This document shows positions 1 through 9,180 of a DNA stretch of 61,739 nucleotides, in pieces. The stretch is from Microvirgula aerodenitrificans DSM 15089 (lineage in GTDB: Bacteria; Pseudomonadota; Gammaproteobacteria; Burkholderiales; Aquaspirillaceae): the NCBI RefSeq assembly GCF_000620105.1, contig NZ_JHVK01000021.1, positions 1 to 61,739 on the forward strand, given 5' to 3'. The stretch's first letter is position 1, and the number at the start of each line of letters is the position of its first letter. Under the pieces are notes generated by a model. That model did not search any database. It had not been told where the DNA came from and saw only the letters and a program-made list of their open reading frames with translations. A program made the translations under genes and the position numbers.

Positions 1-19
1 GGGGAGTTCGGTCTTCGGC

Positions 20-931
20 ATGGTGTCCACCAAAAAGAGGTGGACACTAAGCAGGACTGAACATGGCCTCAAGATGGGTTGCCCGGGCGCTTACATTGAT
101 CCCGCCGTAGCTGCCTACATGAACGCCCTCCCCGCATGCTATTCGGGCTTCGTCCCCGGCGTCGGGGTGGGAATGGACTTCAGCGAAACAATTCGACTGG
201 TCGGATTTGATACGATGGTTCGCCTGCAACGAAAGTTACTGCGCCATTTCATCAAGACAGTGGACAGACAGGATTCAAGGGATCAACGCTTTGTTGCAAC
301 CGTCGAATCGCTAACCAGCCTGGTTTGGGACTGCGCGTGCAAACGCCCGAAAAAATCGACCACCATAACTGGCGTCAATCTAAACGCGCAACGTAAACAC
401 GGCTTTTGCGAACTATGCGGAGAGCTGACCGAGTTTACCGACTTCATGGCAACGGTCGCTGACGAGCAAGTCAATGACATAGAACTGCAAGACCGCAAGA
501 AACTCGAACTCAGCCACCAGTACTGCGCCAGGCATAGACCCATCTTGGCGAATGGCAGCCGGAACCCCGCTTATAGGCAAGCAAAGCGATCCCTCGCGCA
601 ATTCAACCTCGAACTTGACCGGCTCAACCGTCAGTGCGCGAAGCGTGCCTCGCCGCAAGCCGCCTCTGGCGACCTGCTGGTGGATCGCTACTTCTACCAC
701 CTCATGTTGAGCCAGAGCATACAGTCAGCCGACAAAGGAGAGCTGCGCAACCAGGCGCGCTTGATGGTGGACTCAAAGCTATCAGGCCGCAAAAAGCAAA
801 TACTGATACTCCAGTGGGATGGACTCAATCAGTCGGAGATAGCGCGAAAACTGGGCATCGAACGTCAGGCAGTATCGAAAGCACTGAAATCATTAGCCTC
901 GACGCCCCGAATGCTCCAACTGAAGGAGTAA
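20..931 (+). CDS. Hypothetical island protein with zinc-finger-like motif and C-terminal HTH
   Basis: Family not recognised. The 303-residue frame has C-E-L-C at residues 130-133 and C-A-R-H at 169-172, a plausible CxxC...CxxH zinc site. A helix-turn-helix lies at about residues 258-300 (GLNQSEIARKLGIERQAVSK), resembling sigma-region-4 or LuxR-type DNA-binding helices. It is therefore probably a DNA-binding regulator. It sits in the element that carries the guaA-site integrase and converges on the 588-residue gene. The start is uncertain: no in-frame stop lies between the window edge and position 20, so the gene may begin outside the window. The first codons also lie inside an inverted repeat that looks unlike coding sequence, so Met19 (position 74) is an alternative start. 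Confidence 0.55.
   Translation: MVSTKKRWTLSRTEHGLKMGCPGAYIDPAVAAYMNALPACYSGFVPGVGVGMDFSETIRLVGFDTMVRLQRKLLRHFIKTVDRQDSRDQRFVATVESLTSLVWDCACKRPKKSTTITGVNLNAQRKHGFCELCGELTEFTDFMATVADEQVNDIELQDRKKLELSHQYCARHRPILANGSRNPAYRQAKRSLAQFNLELDRLNRQCAKRASPQAASGDLLVDRYFYHLMLSQSIQSADKGELRNQARLMVDSKLSGRKKQILILQWDGLNQSEIARKLGIERQAVSKALKSLASTPRMLQLKE
23..47. repeat. Perfect 9-bp inverted repeat, 7-nt spacer
   Basis: GTGTCCACC (23-31) and GGTGGACAC (39-47) are perfectly complementary around AAAAAGA. It overlaps the first codons assigned to the left-most gene. The TGTCCACC-type end resembles termini of some insertion sequences, so it could be an IS remnant or a hairpin; the sequence alone does not decide. Confidence 0.45.
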
Positions 932-942
932 AACGCCAAGGA

Positions 943-963
943 AAATTTTAGCGGCTAAAATTT
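943..963. repeat. 10-bp inverted repeat between convergent genes
   Basis: AAATTTTAGC (943-952) and GCTAAAATTT (954-963) form a near-continuous palindrome 11 bp after the stop of the left-most gene and about 60 bp from the end of the opposing 588-residue gene. It may act as a bidirectional transcription end or a protein-binding palindrome. No long T-run follows. Confidence 0.4.
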
Positions 964-1026
964 ACCGAGTCAGAATTGGCCTTAAATACTCTGCTGAGCA
1001 TCGAGCTATGCTGCATTCGCATCTGC

Positions 1027-2793
1027 TCACAGATTTTCCTTTTCCCCGAAGAGCAACTTACCGATCCACCATACGGAGTACCCGACATTGTGAATCAGTT
1101 GCTCTCCTTGGCGTAGGTAAGATCGACTCTCGTCAATCCCAACGAGTTTCAAGGCATCGCCAATCTTTGAGCTCGTCGGATGCGCGTCACCTACTCTCAA
1201 GTCATAAGCGCCGACGATGGGACCAAACACTTGACGGGCCCTCTCTTCCCCTACTTGCTTCACCAACACGTCCTGAAGGAGTTTATTGGAGCCAAGCTTA
1301 TCTTTCTCTGCATGGGACGATAGCTTGCGTAGTTCGCGAACGTTAAGGCGATCCGAAAGAACTCGGATTATCTCTTTTGCAAGTCGCAGCAACGAAGCCT
1401 GGTCTCTGCAGTGGAACCGCGATACCTGCTGCATCGCAGAGTCGTCATCAATTTGATGATTGAACAGATTGACTCCGAACCTGCTCTCAAATCCCTTCTC
1501 TAGCATTCGCATGCTCACGAAAAGAAACTCTTCCACCGCATGCGTGGAGGCCGGCTGGGTCTTGACTTGCGAAGCCAACAACTCTCCAGAAACCTTACCG
1601 TCTGGTGGCACATTGTGCGCAGCCCATACATGCTGCTCCCAAGCTGCGAGGCGAGCAATGTCGTAAGCGTAGATGGTTAACAAGTCGGCCGAATTGATTC
1701 CAAAATGAGTGGAGTAGCCAGATTTAGAGACGATTGCGCCCGTCTCTGCGGTGTACCATTTTAAGGCGTACCCGCGACGGCCAATAAGGTCTGTTACTAC
1801 ACTCGGGCGAAACCATAGCCATCGGCCAACATCCTCAGAGTCAAGCGTCGAAGACGCCACACGTGTTCCATCCGTCTCAACTATGAAATATGGCAGGGAT
1901 TGATCCGTGTCGCCACGGACCCTCACACTCTGGGCTCGGTGATCAATCCATTCATCCTTCCAGAACTCACTTTCTACACGGATTCCTTTGGGGCCTACTC
2001 GGACACCTTCTGACTGTTCAGACTCTGTGTTGTCATCCCTCTCCGGGCCCAAAACCGGTGCGTCCTCTTCCTCATCAATGTCGGTTCTCCAGACGCGGAA
2101 CGACGCCCAGCTTCCGCCATAAACGTCATTGAGGCTGCGCATGAGGAGTTCGAAGCGACCGTGATCTCTCTCGCTTCCATGATTTACAAGCCCCTCGTAA
2201 TTGCTCCCTTCAACTGTGGCAACATTCTCAACGCGTTGCCGGTAGTAGGACAGCCTTAGCGCGAGCCCCCGGGCGGCAAGATAGTCAATAAGGAACTCTC
2301 GCTTGATCTCGATCAGCCTATGCCGGCCATCGCCGTCGAGAACCTCACGGGCGACTACCACAAAATCTTCTTCAGGCCTAACCCAAGTATGGCCCTCCTT
2401 AATCAAACGGAGCGCAACGACAAGGTCAGGATTCAGTATCCAATTTGTTCCGCCAATAACAGGTTGGTCATGTACGAAAATCAACTCGACCCCGATGGGC
2501 TCTTTGTCGTTGTACTGGTACTGGTCTATCGGAGAGTAGTAGCCGTCCTTATAGGCATATGGGCGAGCGCTATGACCAATTCCCAGGTCGCTCCAACTCA
2601 ACTTTTCTGCGTCCTCTCGGTGCTGCGGAGGGAATGCGACTGATCCACATCCAAAGAACTCACTAATATAGCCAACTTCCGTAACCTGCGCTTGGCCTTG
2701 CTTGTCATCTTGAGATGCACGTAGCGGCACCCAAGTTGCATTAGCAAAGGATCGACGTGTCTCACGTACTTGAAGAATCCAATCCTTATCCAT
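1027..2793 (-). CDS. Unknown 588-aa protein with HEPN-like R-x4-H motif, coupled to integrase
   Basis: Family not named with certainty. No signal peptide or membrane segment is visible, so it is probably cytoplasmic. Near the C-terminus it has L-R-V-G-D-A-H-P (R533, H538), an R-x4-H arrangement typical of HEPN RNases, followed by a conserved-looking SS-x-I-x-x-A-x-x-L-V-G-I segment. HEPN domains commonly act in abortive infection and toxin systems, so a defence role is inferred. An acidic stretch (DIDEEED) lies mid-protein. Translation is coupled to the integrase: the ATG overlaps the integrase stop by 8 bp, and a strong AGGAGG-type ribosome site lies inside the integrase 3' end. Alternatively it is another element-maintenance protein. 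Confidence 0.6.
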   Translation of the reverse strand: MDKDWILQVRETRRSFANATWVPLRASQDDKQGQAQVTEVGYISEFFGCGSVAFPPQHREDAEKLSWSDLGIGHSARPYAYKDGYYSPIDQYQYNDKEPIGVELIFVHDQPVIGGTNWILNPDLVVALRLIKEGHTWVRPEEDFVVVAREVLDGDGRHRLIEIKREFLIDYLAARGLALRLSYYRQRVENVATVEGSNYEGLVNHGSERDHGRFELLMRSLNDVYGGSWASFRVWRTDIDEEEDAPVLGPERDDNTESEQSEGVRVGPKGIRVESEFWKDEWIDHRAQSVRVRGDTDQSLPYFIVETDGTRVASSTLDSEDVGRWLWFRPSVVTDLIGRRGYALKWYTAETGAIVSKSGYSTHFGINSADLLTIYAYDIARLAAWEQHVWAAHNVPPDGKVSGELLASQVKTQPASTHAVEEFLFVSMRMLEKGFESRFGVNLFNHQIDDDSAMQQVSRFHCRDQASLLRLAKEIIRVLSDRLNVRELRKLSSHAEKDKLGSNKLLQDVLVKQVGEERARQVFGPIVGAYDLRVGDAHPTSSKIGDALKLVGIDESRSYLRQGEQLIHNVGYSVWWIGKLLFGEKENL

Positions 2794-4006
2794 TCGTCGC
2801 CCCTCCTAAATGAACACGTCCAACAGTCCACTCGTCGATCACGTCCGCCCAGTCCTGCAACATCGCCGCCCGCTGTTCGCGGTACTCAGCCTTGTTGTAG
2901 ACCGCCCTTACTCCCTTCTGCTCGTGTGCTAAGCACTTCTCGATCCAGTCGGTGTTGTAGCCAGCCTCATGCAGCAGCGTGCTGGCTGTGCGCCGGAGAT
3001 CATGCGGCCCGAACTTGGCAAGTGACCTCCCATCTTTCTGTGCCGCCCTATATGTCAACGTCATCACCTGGTTGAGTGTGGCACTGCTCATTGGTGCATC
3101 CGAGTCATACCGTGATGGCAAAACGAAGTCAGAACCACCGGCAAAAGTTTTCAGGGCAATGAAAATATCCAGTGCCTGCCGGGACAGGAATACCAGATGC
3201 GGGTTACGGCGCTTCATCCGCTCCTTCGGAATCGTCCACAGCGCTTCGCTGAAATTGATCTCGCTCCAGGTCGCATTGGTCAGCTCGCTTTTGCGCACCA
3301 TCGTCAGTAATAGCAGCTTGGCCGCCGCACGGTTTGTTGGGCTTGTACCCACTCGCGCCATGTACTGGTACATCAGCCCGATTTCTTCTGGCGTCAACGC
3401 TCGGTCACGCGGCTCGAATCGAGCAATGCTTGTTGGGCGCACCAGTTCCGCCGGGTTCTCGACCTTCTGCCCACGCTCAATAGCCCACCGAAAAACCTGA
3501 AGCACGATTTCACGCACATGAACTGCGGTCGCCGGTGCTCCTCGCTCGACGATGGCATCAGTCAGCGCCCGCAAGTCCTCATGGGTGATCTCCACCAGTT
3601 TCTGATTGCTGAATTTCGGCTTCAGCTCGCGCTCATAGACCGAACGACGCATGTCGCGGGTGGAGTCGGCCATCTGGTAGCCACATAGCCACTTTTCAGC
3701 CCAGGCACCGAACGTCTCTGCATCTTTGATCCGCGCCTTGTCACGCGCCTTCTCCTTGGCTGGAGACTTGCCCGCCGCAACCATCTTCTTGGCGTCACCC
3801 AGCAGCTCACGGGCTTCGGCCAAGGTGATGCCGCCAACGCCGTAGCGACCAAAGGTGATGGTCTCCTGCCGACCGTTGATTGAGTAGTTGTAACGGAACG
3901 ACACCGCCCCGGCTGGCGTGACGGCCACATACAGACCTTCCCGGTCATTCACCTTGTAGAGCTTGCCCGTAGGTTTGAGATTACGCAGCTTGGTATCGGT
4001 CAGCAT
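2786..4006 (-). CDS. int: Tyrosine-recombinase integrase (P4/guaA-island type)
   Basis: Site-specific recombinase that integrates and excises the element. The N-terminus (about 1-90) matches the Arm-DNA-bind/DUF4102 domain (TDTKLRNLKP...GLYVAVTPAG). The C-terminal catalytic domain shows R238 (MVRKSEL), H335-D-L-R338, H361 and nucleophile Y370 (AVYNKAEY), the complete R-H-R-H-Y set. Length 406 residues is normal for the family. It lies about 300 bp from the 3' end of guaA, a known integration target of this integrase group, and is transcribed away from it. Inverted repeats around its promoter may be arm-type or operator sites. It appears intact, so the element may still be mobile. Confidence 0.93.
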   Translation of the reverse strand: MLTDTKLRNLKPTGKLYKVNDREGLYVAVTPAGAVSFRYNYSINGRQETITFGRYGVGGITLAEARELLGDAKKMVAAGKSPAKEKARDKARIKDAETFGAWAEKWLCGYQMADSTRDMRRSVYERELKPKFSNQKLVEITHEDLRALTDAIVERGAPATAVHVREIVLQVFRWAIERGQKVENPAELVRPTSIARFEPRDRALTPEEIGLMYQYMARVGTSPTNRAAAKLLLLTMVRKSELTNATWSEINFSEALWTIPKERMKRRNPHLVFLSRQALDIFIALKTFAGGSDFVLPSRYDSDAPMSSATLNQVMTLTYRAAQKDGRSLAKFGPHDLRRTASTLLHEAGYNTDWIEKCLAHEQKGVRAVYNKAEYREQRAAMLQDWADVIDEWTVGRVHLGGATNG

Positions 4007-4028
4007 GTACCTTGTCCTTCTTTGTTTT

Positions 4029-4135
4029 CGATACCATGCTGAAAAAGCATAAAATTTGTTGTGTTTTTTCTATAAAAACAATGTGTTATTAAAATTCAAT
4101 ACCATGAAGGAACAAGAAAACACAGCATGGTATCG
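4029..4135. promoter_or_regulatory. Repeated ATACCATG sites around the int promoter
   Basis: CGATACCATGCTG at 4029-4041 is the exact reverse complement of CAGCATGGTATCG at 4123-4135, and a third core (AATACCATG) lies between them at 4098-4106. The intervening DNA is much more AT-rich than the flanks and holds the likely int promoter. Such spaced repeats fit arm-type integrase sites or an autoregulatory operator; the function is inferred. Confidence 0.55.
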
Positions 4136-4236
4136 GCATTAATCATGGCATCGTCAGCCGATAGTACCAGCTTTAATGCCATGCTCAAACGGTGCTTGAC
4201 GCTTCCTTCTATTGCCAGGCCATGCCAGACACAAAT

Positions 4237-4263
4237 ACAAAAAAGCCCGCAATTACGCGGGCT
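4237..4263 (-). terminator. Rho-independent terminator downstream of guaA
   Basis: Read on the minus strand, AGCCCGC-GTAATT-GCGGGCT (4263-4244) is followed by a T-run (TTTTTGTATTTG). It lies about 50 bp after the guaA stop, between guaA and the integrase. Confidence 0.75.
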
Positions 4264-4307
4264 TGGCGGCTTTCTATGCCATCAGGTGCCTGGCCGTGCC
4301 AGACGCG

Positions 4308-4335
4308 GGATCATTCCCACTCGATCGTCGCCGGC
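4308..4335. other. Putative integration (att) site at the guaA 3' end
   Basis: The last codons of guaA plus its stop (minus strand GATCGAGTGGGAATGA) form the conserved region used as attachment site by integrases of this type. The integrase gene lies directly beyond it. The partner copy should lie at the far, left end of the element; I found no second copy inside positions 1-4300. Confidence 0.55.
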
Positions 4336-5888
4336 GGCTTGCCGCTCACGTCATACACCACCCGGTTGATGCCGCGCACCTCATTGATGATGCGGTTCGA
4401 CACCCGGCCGAGCAGGCTGTACGGCAGTTCGGCCCAGTGGGCGGTCATGAAGTCGCTGGTGACCACGGCGCGCAGGGCGACCACGTAGTCGTAGGTGCGG
4501 CCGTCGCCCATCACGCCGACCGACTTGACCGGCAGGAACACGGCAAAGGCCTGGCTGGTCAGGTCATACCAGGTCTTGCCGCTGGCCGGGTCGATGGTGT
4601 TGCGCAGTTCTTCGATAAAGATCGCGTCAGCGCGGCGCAGCAGGTCGGCGAATTCCATTTTGACTTCGCCGAGGATGCGCACGCCAAGGCCCGGGCCCGG
4701 GAACGGGTGGCGGTAGACCATGTCGTGCGGCAGGCCGAGCTCGATGCCGAGCTGGCGGACTTCATCCTTGAACAGTTCGCGCAGCGGTTCCAGCAGCTTG
4801 AGGTTCAGCGTTTCCGGCAGGCCACCGACGTTGTGGTGGCTCTTGATGGTGTGCGCCTTCTTGGTCTTGGCGCCGGCCGATTCGATCACGTCCGGGTAGA
4901 TGGTGCCCTGGGCGAGCCAGCGGGCGTTGGTCAGCTTCTTCGACTCGTCCTGGAACACTTCGACGAATTCGGCGCCGATGATCTTGCGCTTCTTCTCCGG
5001 GTCGGTTTCGCCTGCGAGCTTGCCCATGAAGGCGGTGCTGGCGTCGACCTGGATCACCTTCACGCCGAGGTTCTTCGCGAACATGTCCATCACCATCTGG
5101 CCTTCGTTCTGGCGCAGCAGGCCATGGTCGACGAACACGCAGGTCAGCTGGTCGCCGATGGCGCGGTGGATCAGCGCGGCGGCCACCGAGCTGTCGACGC
5201 CGCCGGACAGGCCGAGGATGACTTCCTCGCTGCCGACCTGGGCGCGGATCTTCTTCACCGCTTCGTCGATGTAGTTCGGCATGGTCCACGACGGTTGCGC
5301 GCCGGCAATGTGCAGCACGAAGCGGTGGATCATCTCGGTGCCGCGCCGGGTGTGGGTGACTTCCGGGTGGAACTGCACGCCGTAGAAGTGGCGGGCCTCG
5401 TCGGCCATGCCGGCGATCGGGCAGGACGGGGTTTCGGCGATGACCTTGAAGCCGTCCGGCAGCGCGACGACCTTGTCCCCATGGCTCATCCACACGTCGA
5501 GCAGGCCGTGGCCGGCGTCGTTGGCGCGGTCCTGCAGGCCTTCCAGCAGTTTGGAGTGGCCGCGGGCGCGGATTTCGGCGTAGCCGAATTCACGCATGTG
5601 GCCGGCGTCGACCTTGCCGCCCAGCGACTGGGCCATCCACTGCATGCCGTAGCAGATGCCGAGCACCGGCACGCCGAGATCGAACAGCGCCGGATCGGCG
5701 AGGTATTCGGATTCGTACACCGAGTTCGGGCCGCCGGACAGGATGATGGCCTTCGGCGCGAACGCGCGGATGTCGGCGATCGGCATGTCGTACGGGTGCA
5801 GTTCGCAGTAGACGTGGGCTTCGCGCACGCGGCGGGCGATCAGTTGGGCGACTTGCGAGCCGAAGTCGAGGATGAGGATCTTGTCCAT
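4311..5888 (-). CDS. guaA: GMP synthase (glutamine-hydrolysing)
   Basis: Converts XMP, glutamine and ATP to GMP, the last step of guanine nucleotide synthesis. An N-terminal class I amidotransferase domain carries the nucleophile Cys (GICYGMQ) and the His-Glu pair (FHPEVTHT). It is followed by the ATP-pyrophosphatase domain with the PP-loop [10 protein letters not shown], and ends with the typical dimerisation tail (PPATIEWE). The start chosen is the Met of [12 protein letters not shown], giving 525 residues, the usual length; a 9-codon upstream extension is discarded. The 3' end is the insertion site of the neighbouring element, and the reading frame is fully restored, as expected for site-specific insertion. 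Confidence 0.98.
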   Translation of the reverse strand: MDKILILDFGSQVAQLIARRVREAHVYCELHPYDMPIADIRAFAPKAIILSGGPNSVYESEYLADPALFDLGVPVLGICYGMQWMAQSLGGKVDAGHMREFGYAEIRARGHSKLLEGLQDRANDAGHGLLDVWMSHGDKVVALPDGFKVIAETPSCPIAGMADEARHFYGVQFHPEVTHTRRGTEMIHRFVLHIAGAQPSWTMPNYIDEAVKKIRAQVGSEEVILGLSGGVDSSVAAALIHRAIGDQLTCVFVDHGLLRQNEGQMVMDMFAKNLGVKVIQVDASTAFMGKLAGETDPEKKRKIIGAEFVEVFQDESKKLTNARWLAQGTIYPDVIESAGAKTKKAHTIKSHHNVGGLPETLNLKLLEPLRELFKDEVRQLGIELGLPHDMVYRHPFPGPGLGVRILGEVKMEFADLLRRADAIFIEELRNTIDPASGKTWYDLTSQAFAVFLPVKSVGVMGDGRTYDYVVALRAVVTSDFMTAHWAELPYSLLGRVSNRIINEVRGINRVVYDVSGKPPATIEWE

Positions 5889-5916
5889 GGCGTTCCCTGG
5901 CTGTCTTAATGGCAAA

Positions 5917-5935
5917 GGCCGCGCACGGCGCGGCC
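5917..5935 (-). terminator. Hairpin after smpB
   Basis: GGCCGCGC (5917-5924) pairs with GCGCGGCC (5928-5935) around a 3-nt loop. On the minus strand it is followed by TTTGCC, a short T-tract. It lies between smpB and guaA and may end smpB transcription. Confidence 0.45.
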
Positions 5936-5976
5936 GGAATATTCGGATTGTGGGCAGTGGCGCGGCACGGGGCGCG

Positions 5977-6426
5977 TCACTTGCGGTTTTCTTTCATATA
6001 GCGCTGCTTCTCGCGTTCCGCTTCCCGTTCCTTGGTGCTCTCGCGCTTGTCGTGCTGCTTCTTGCCCTTGGCCAGGCCGATTTCCAGCTTGATCCAGCCC
6101 TGCTTGTAGTGCAGGTTCAGCGGCGCAATGGTGTAGCCGGCGCGTTCGACCTTGCCGATCAGCTTGTCGGTCTCGCGGCGGGACAGCAGCAGCTTGCGGC
6201 GGCGTACCGGGTCGGGAGTGATGTGGGTACTGGCGGTAGGCAGGGCAGAGATGTGCGCGCCGATCAGCCAGAATGCGCCGTTGATCAGTACGACATAGCC
6301 TTCCTTGATCTGCGCGCGACCGGCGCGGATCGACTTGACTTCCCATCCCTCAAGCACGAGGCCGGCCTCGAAGCGTTCTTCGATGAAGTAGTCGTGCAAC
6401 GCCTTTCTGTTTTCGATGATGCTCAT
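5977..6426 (-). CDS. smpB: SsrA-binding protein (trans-translation)
   Basis: Binds tmRNA and delivers it to stalled ribosomes for tagging and rescue. The 149-residue protein has the family pattern: [30 protein letters not shown], then the L-L-S-R-R-E core, and a basic C-terminal tail ([14 protein letters not shown]) that contacts the ribosomal A site. Length is as expected. It is divergent from ratA across about 150 bp that contains a TATAAT box on the ratA side, the usual smpB-ratA arrangement. A second ribosome-rescue gene, arfB, lies 3 kb away. Confidence 0.97.
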   Translation of the reverse strand: MSIIENRKALHDYFIEERFEAGLVLEGWEVKSIRAGRAQIKEGYVVLINGAFWLIGAHISALPTASTHITPDPVRRRKLLLSRRETDKLIGKVERAGYTIAPLNLHYKQGWIKLEIGLAKGKKQHDKRESTKEREAEREKQRYMKENRK

Positions 6427-6532
6427 AGCGGGCTCCGTGAAGCCGGCTATTGTAGCAAAATCCGGCCCCGGGCCGAAATCCGCCTTGATTCAACAGCTTG
6501 ATCCTGGTCCGCGCGGGGCGTGCCGGCCGGTT

Positions 6533-6538
6533 TATAAT
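6533..6538 (+). promoter_or_regulatory. Candidate -10 box of ratA
   Basis: A perfect TATAAT lies 37 bp upstream of the ratA start in the smpB-ratA divergent region. No convincing -35 element is seen at the expected distance, so it is a candidate only. Confidence 0.4.
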
Positions 6539-6574
6539 GCGCGACTGTCCACACCGGCCCCTTCTTCCTCTTAC

Positions 6575-7012
6575 ATGCCCGTCATCGAAAAAACCGTCCT
6601 GGTGGCGCACTCTCCGGCCCAAATGTTCAATCTGGTCAACGACGTGCCACGCTATCCGAAATTCCTGCCCTGGTGCTCGCATGCCGAGGTCGTCGAGTCC
6701 GGCAATGGCGAGATGGTGGCCAGCCTGCATATCGACTATCTGCGCATCCGGCAGCATTTCACCACCCGCAACCGGCTGGTCGACAACGAGCGCATCGACA
6801 TGGATCTGGTCGATGGCCCGTTCAAGCACCTGTCGGGGGGCTGGCGCTTCCAGCCGCTGGGCGATATCGGCTGCAAGATCGTGTTCGAGCTCAGCTATGA
6901 TTTTTCCAGCAAGCTGCTGGAGAAGGTGATCGGGCCGGTGTTCAGCCGCATCATGACGTCGCTGGTCGACGCCTTTATCCGGGAAGCGGACAAGCTGTAT
7001 GGCGACGACTGA
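6575..7012 (+). CDS. ratA: RatA/Coq10-type START-domain protein
   Basis: Member of the RatA / COQ10 family. RatA is described in E. coli as an inhibitor of 70S ribosome association, while homologues bind ubiquinone. The 145-residue protein begins MPVIEKTVLV with the conserved V-N-D-V-P-R-Y-P-K-F-L-P-W-C motif and ends with the helical ADKLYGDD tail. The start is set at 6575, since an upstream in-frame extension runs through the promoter region. It overlaps the next gene by 14 bp, consistent with translational coupling. Which of the two family functions applies cannot be told from sequence. Confidence 0.93.
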   Translation: MPVIEKTVLVAHSPAQMFNLVNDVPRYPKFLPWCSHAEVVESGNGEMVASLHIDYLRIRQHFTTRNRLVDNERIDMDLVDGPFKHLSGGWRFQPLGDIGCKIVFELSYDFSSKLLEKVIGPVFSRIMTSLVDAFIREADKLYGDD

Positions 7013-7316
7013 ATCCTTCGACGTCGAGGTCGCCTATGCGCGGCCGGAGCGGCAGGTGATCATCCGGCTGAAGGTCGCCGCCGGCACCACGGCCGGGCAG
7101 GCGGTGCGCCAGTCCGGCATCCTTGAGCAGTTCGACGATATCGACCCGGCGCAGATGGCGCTTGGCATCTTCTCCAGAGCGATCAGCGAAGAGACCGTGC
7201 TGCGCGAACATGACCGGGTCGAGATCTATCGCCCGCTGATTGCCGACCCGAAGGCGGTGCGTCGCGCACGCGCCGAGGCCGGCAAGAGCATGAAAAAGGG
7301 CGGGAGCGGCGAGTAG
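6999..7316 (+). CDS. ratB: RnfH/RatB family small protein
   Basis: A 105-residue protein of the UPF0125/RnfH family, a ubiquitin-like beta-grasp fold. Family features seen are the opening FDVEVAYARPERQ, the repeated acidic turn and the HDRVEIYRPLIADPK motif near the end. It is cotranscribed with and overlaps ratA, the standard pairing. Its function is not established; it is not evidence of an Rnf complex nearby. The basic C-terminal tail (RARAEAGKSMKKGG) is typical of the family. Confidence 0.92.
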   Translation: MATTESFDVEVAYARPERQVIIRLKVAAGTTAGQAVRQSGILEQFDDIDPAQMALGIFSRAISEETVLREHDRVEIYRPLIADPKAVRRARAEAGKSMKKGGSGE

Positions 7317-7332
7317 TCCCGCCGCCCGCCGG

Positions 7333-8958
7333 TCACACCCGGTACTGGGCGACGATGGCCAGCAGTGCAGTGCCATCCTGATTCAGGCTGGTGCTGACAT
7401 TGGCCGTTTCCATGGCGCCGGCGTGGCTTTCCTCCGCCAGACTGGCGATTCTTTCGACTTCGATGGCGATGCCGTTGCTGGCAATGTGCTGTTCGCGCAT
7501 CGCTTCGGAAATCTCGCTGATCCGGTCGACCACCGTGCTGGCGCCAGCCAGGATCTTTCCGATCGCTTCATCGGCCGACCGGGCGTGAGCCACTCCGGCG
7601 ATGACTTCTTCCTCCGTGCGCTGAATGGCCGCCACCGTCTCGACCGCCTCGCCCTGGACATGGGTGATGGTGGCCGAAATCTGCTGGGTCGATTCTGCTG
7701 TCCGTTCGGCCAGTTTCCTGATCTCGTCCGCCACGACGGCAAACCCCCGTCCCCGCTCGCCGGCACGGGCGGCTTCAATCGCCGCATTCAGCGCCAGCAG
7801 ATTGGTCTGGTCGGCGATGTCCTTGATGATGGTGACGATGGCGCTGACATCGGACAGCTGCGCGGACAGGGGCGCCACCTGGGTCGAGCTGCGGGCCGCC
7901 TGGTCGGCAATGCAGTGGACTTTGTTTATGGTGTCGGCAATTGCCGTGCTGCCACTCTCGGCCAGCTCCCTTGATGTCTGCGCCGCGCGCAGCGCGTCGC
8001 CGGACTGCTCGGCGACATGGGCAATGCTCACCGTCATCTGCTCGATCGCTGCCGCCATCTCCACCGTGGAGCGGGTCACCCGGTCCGATGTTGCCGACAG
8101 CGCGCAGGCGCGGCTGTCGAGTGTCTCCGAGCCATGGCCGACGCGGTTGCCGATCATGACCAGCCGGCCCAGGCTGTGCTGGAGACTGGCCAGCAGATCA
8201 TTCAGTGCCAGTGCCGTCTTGCCGGTTTCATCCCGCCGTTCGCCCTCGAAGCGATGGGTGAAATCGTAGTGGTCACTGACATGGACGCTGTCACGCTGCA
8301 GCCGGAGCAGGGGGCGGACAATGCTGCGCGACAGCAGAACGCAGGCCAGGGTCAGCAACAGACCGCTGCCGAGGCTGATGACCAGGGTGCCGGTTGTCAT
8401 CAGCGACAGGGTGTTCTCCGTCAGGGCATTCTGGCGTCGCGCTTCCCCATTGTTGAATTCAGTCAGGGCATCAATGGCCTGATACACATTGCTGGCTGCC
8501 TGCGACGGGCGGCTGGCGCCGGCAAGGTAGGCATGAAGCCGGGTTTCATCGCTGCTGTCCAGCAGTTTTCCGGTCGAATCGAGCCAGAGACCCAGTCTGG
8601 TTTTCAGCTCCTGAAACAGGCGCTGGTCTTCGTCCAGAATTTCAGCCGGATCCAGTTTGAGGGCTTCTTCATAGCCGGCAAGCGCGGTGTCGATTTCACT
8701 GCGCTTGTTGATGAATTGCTGGCGCAGATCCGCTCGTGCAGCCGGATCGGAGGCGGCATATAAAACCAGACTGCGGCGCGCCTCGGAAAATTCCATCTGG
8801 ATTGCCGGTACCCGGGACAGGGTCGGGATCACATTACCGGTAATGTTTTCCACGCTGATTCTCGCCCGGGACATCAAATACAGGGAGACCGATATCTGAA
8901 TGGCGAAAACGGCAATAATGGATAGACTCAGAATAACGAGCTTGTGCGCTATTTTCAC
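7333..8958 (-). CDS. Methyl-accepting chemotaxis protein 1
   Basis: Membrane chemoreceptor, 541 residues. It has an N-terminal transmembrane helix ([20 protein letters not shown]), a periplasmic four-helix-type sensor, a second membrane helix ([18 protein letters not shown]), HAMP, and a cytoplasmic signalling domain with the conserved hairpin tip [20 protein letters not shown]. The start is the GTG at 8958, preceded by GGAG at the right spacing. A longer ATG-initiated frame would run backwards through a tRNA gene and its terminator, so it is rejected. No NWETF receptor tail is present. The ligand is unknown. Confidence 0.93.
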   Translation of the reverse strand: MKIAHKLVILSLSIIAVFAIQISVSLYLMSRARISVENITGNVIPTLSRVPAIQMEFSEARRSLVLYAASDPAARADLRQQFINKRSEIDTALAGYEEALKLDPAEILDEDQRLFQELKTRLGLWLDSTGKLLDSSDETRLHAYLAGASRPSQAASNVYQAIDALTEFNNGEARRQNALTENTLSLMTTGTLVISLGSGLLLTLACVLLSRSIVRPLLRLQRDSVHVSDHYDFTHRFEGERRDETGKTALALNDLLASLQHSLGRLVMIGNRVGHGSETLDSRACALSATSDRVTRSTVEMAAAIEQMTVSIAHVAEQSGDALRAAQTSRELAESGSTAIADTINKVHCIADQAARSSTQVAPLSAQLSDVSAIVTIIKDIADQTNLLALNAAIEAARAGERGRGFAVVADEIRKLAERTAESTQQISATITHVQGEAVETVAAIQRTEEEVIAGVAHARSADEAIGKILAGASTVVDRISEISEAMREQHIASNGIAIEVERIASLAEESHAGAMETANVSTSLNQDGTALLAIVAQYRV

Positions 8959-9067
8959 GATTTGCTCCAGGCTCTCACGGGGATGCCAGTTAACGGCGCA
9001 TGGTATCTGGACCCAAGTGCTAGTATCCGGAGCAAAAGATGTTGTCGGCGGTGCGGCGACGAACGAA

Positions 9068-9095
9068 AAAACGGCAGCGTTTCCGCTGCCGTTTT
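9068..9095 (-). terminator. Terminator of tRNA-Ala copy 1
   Basis: A 12-bp perfect stem, AAAACGGCAGCG paired with CGCTGCCGTTTT around a 4-nt loop, is flanked by T-runs on both strands. It lies 9 bp downstream of the minus-strand tRNA-Ala, so it can work as its terminator. Confidence 0.85.
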
Positions 9096-9104
9096 CTCTG
9101 ATCC

Positions 9105-9180
<76 letters not shown>

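Noticed and set aside
4212..5909. 565-codon frame opposite guaA
   Set aside because: Shadow of guaA; composition (His/Asp/Ala/Val-rich) is typical of antisense translation.
6999..7316. Evidence for an Rnf electron-transport complex
   Set aside because: RnfH-family proteins pair with ratA in many genomes without rnf genes; none are present here.
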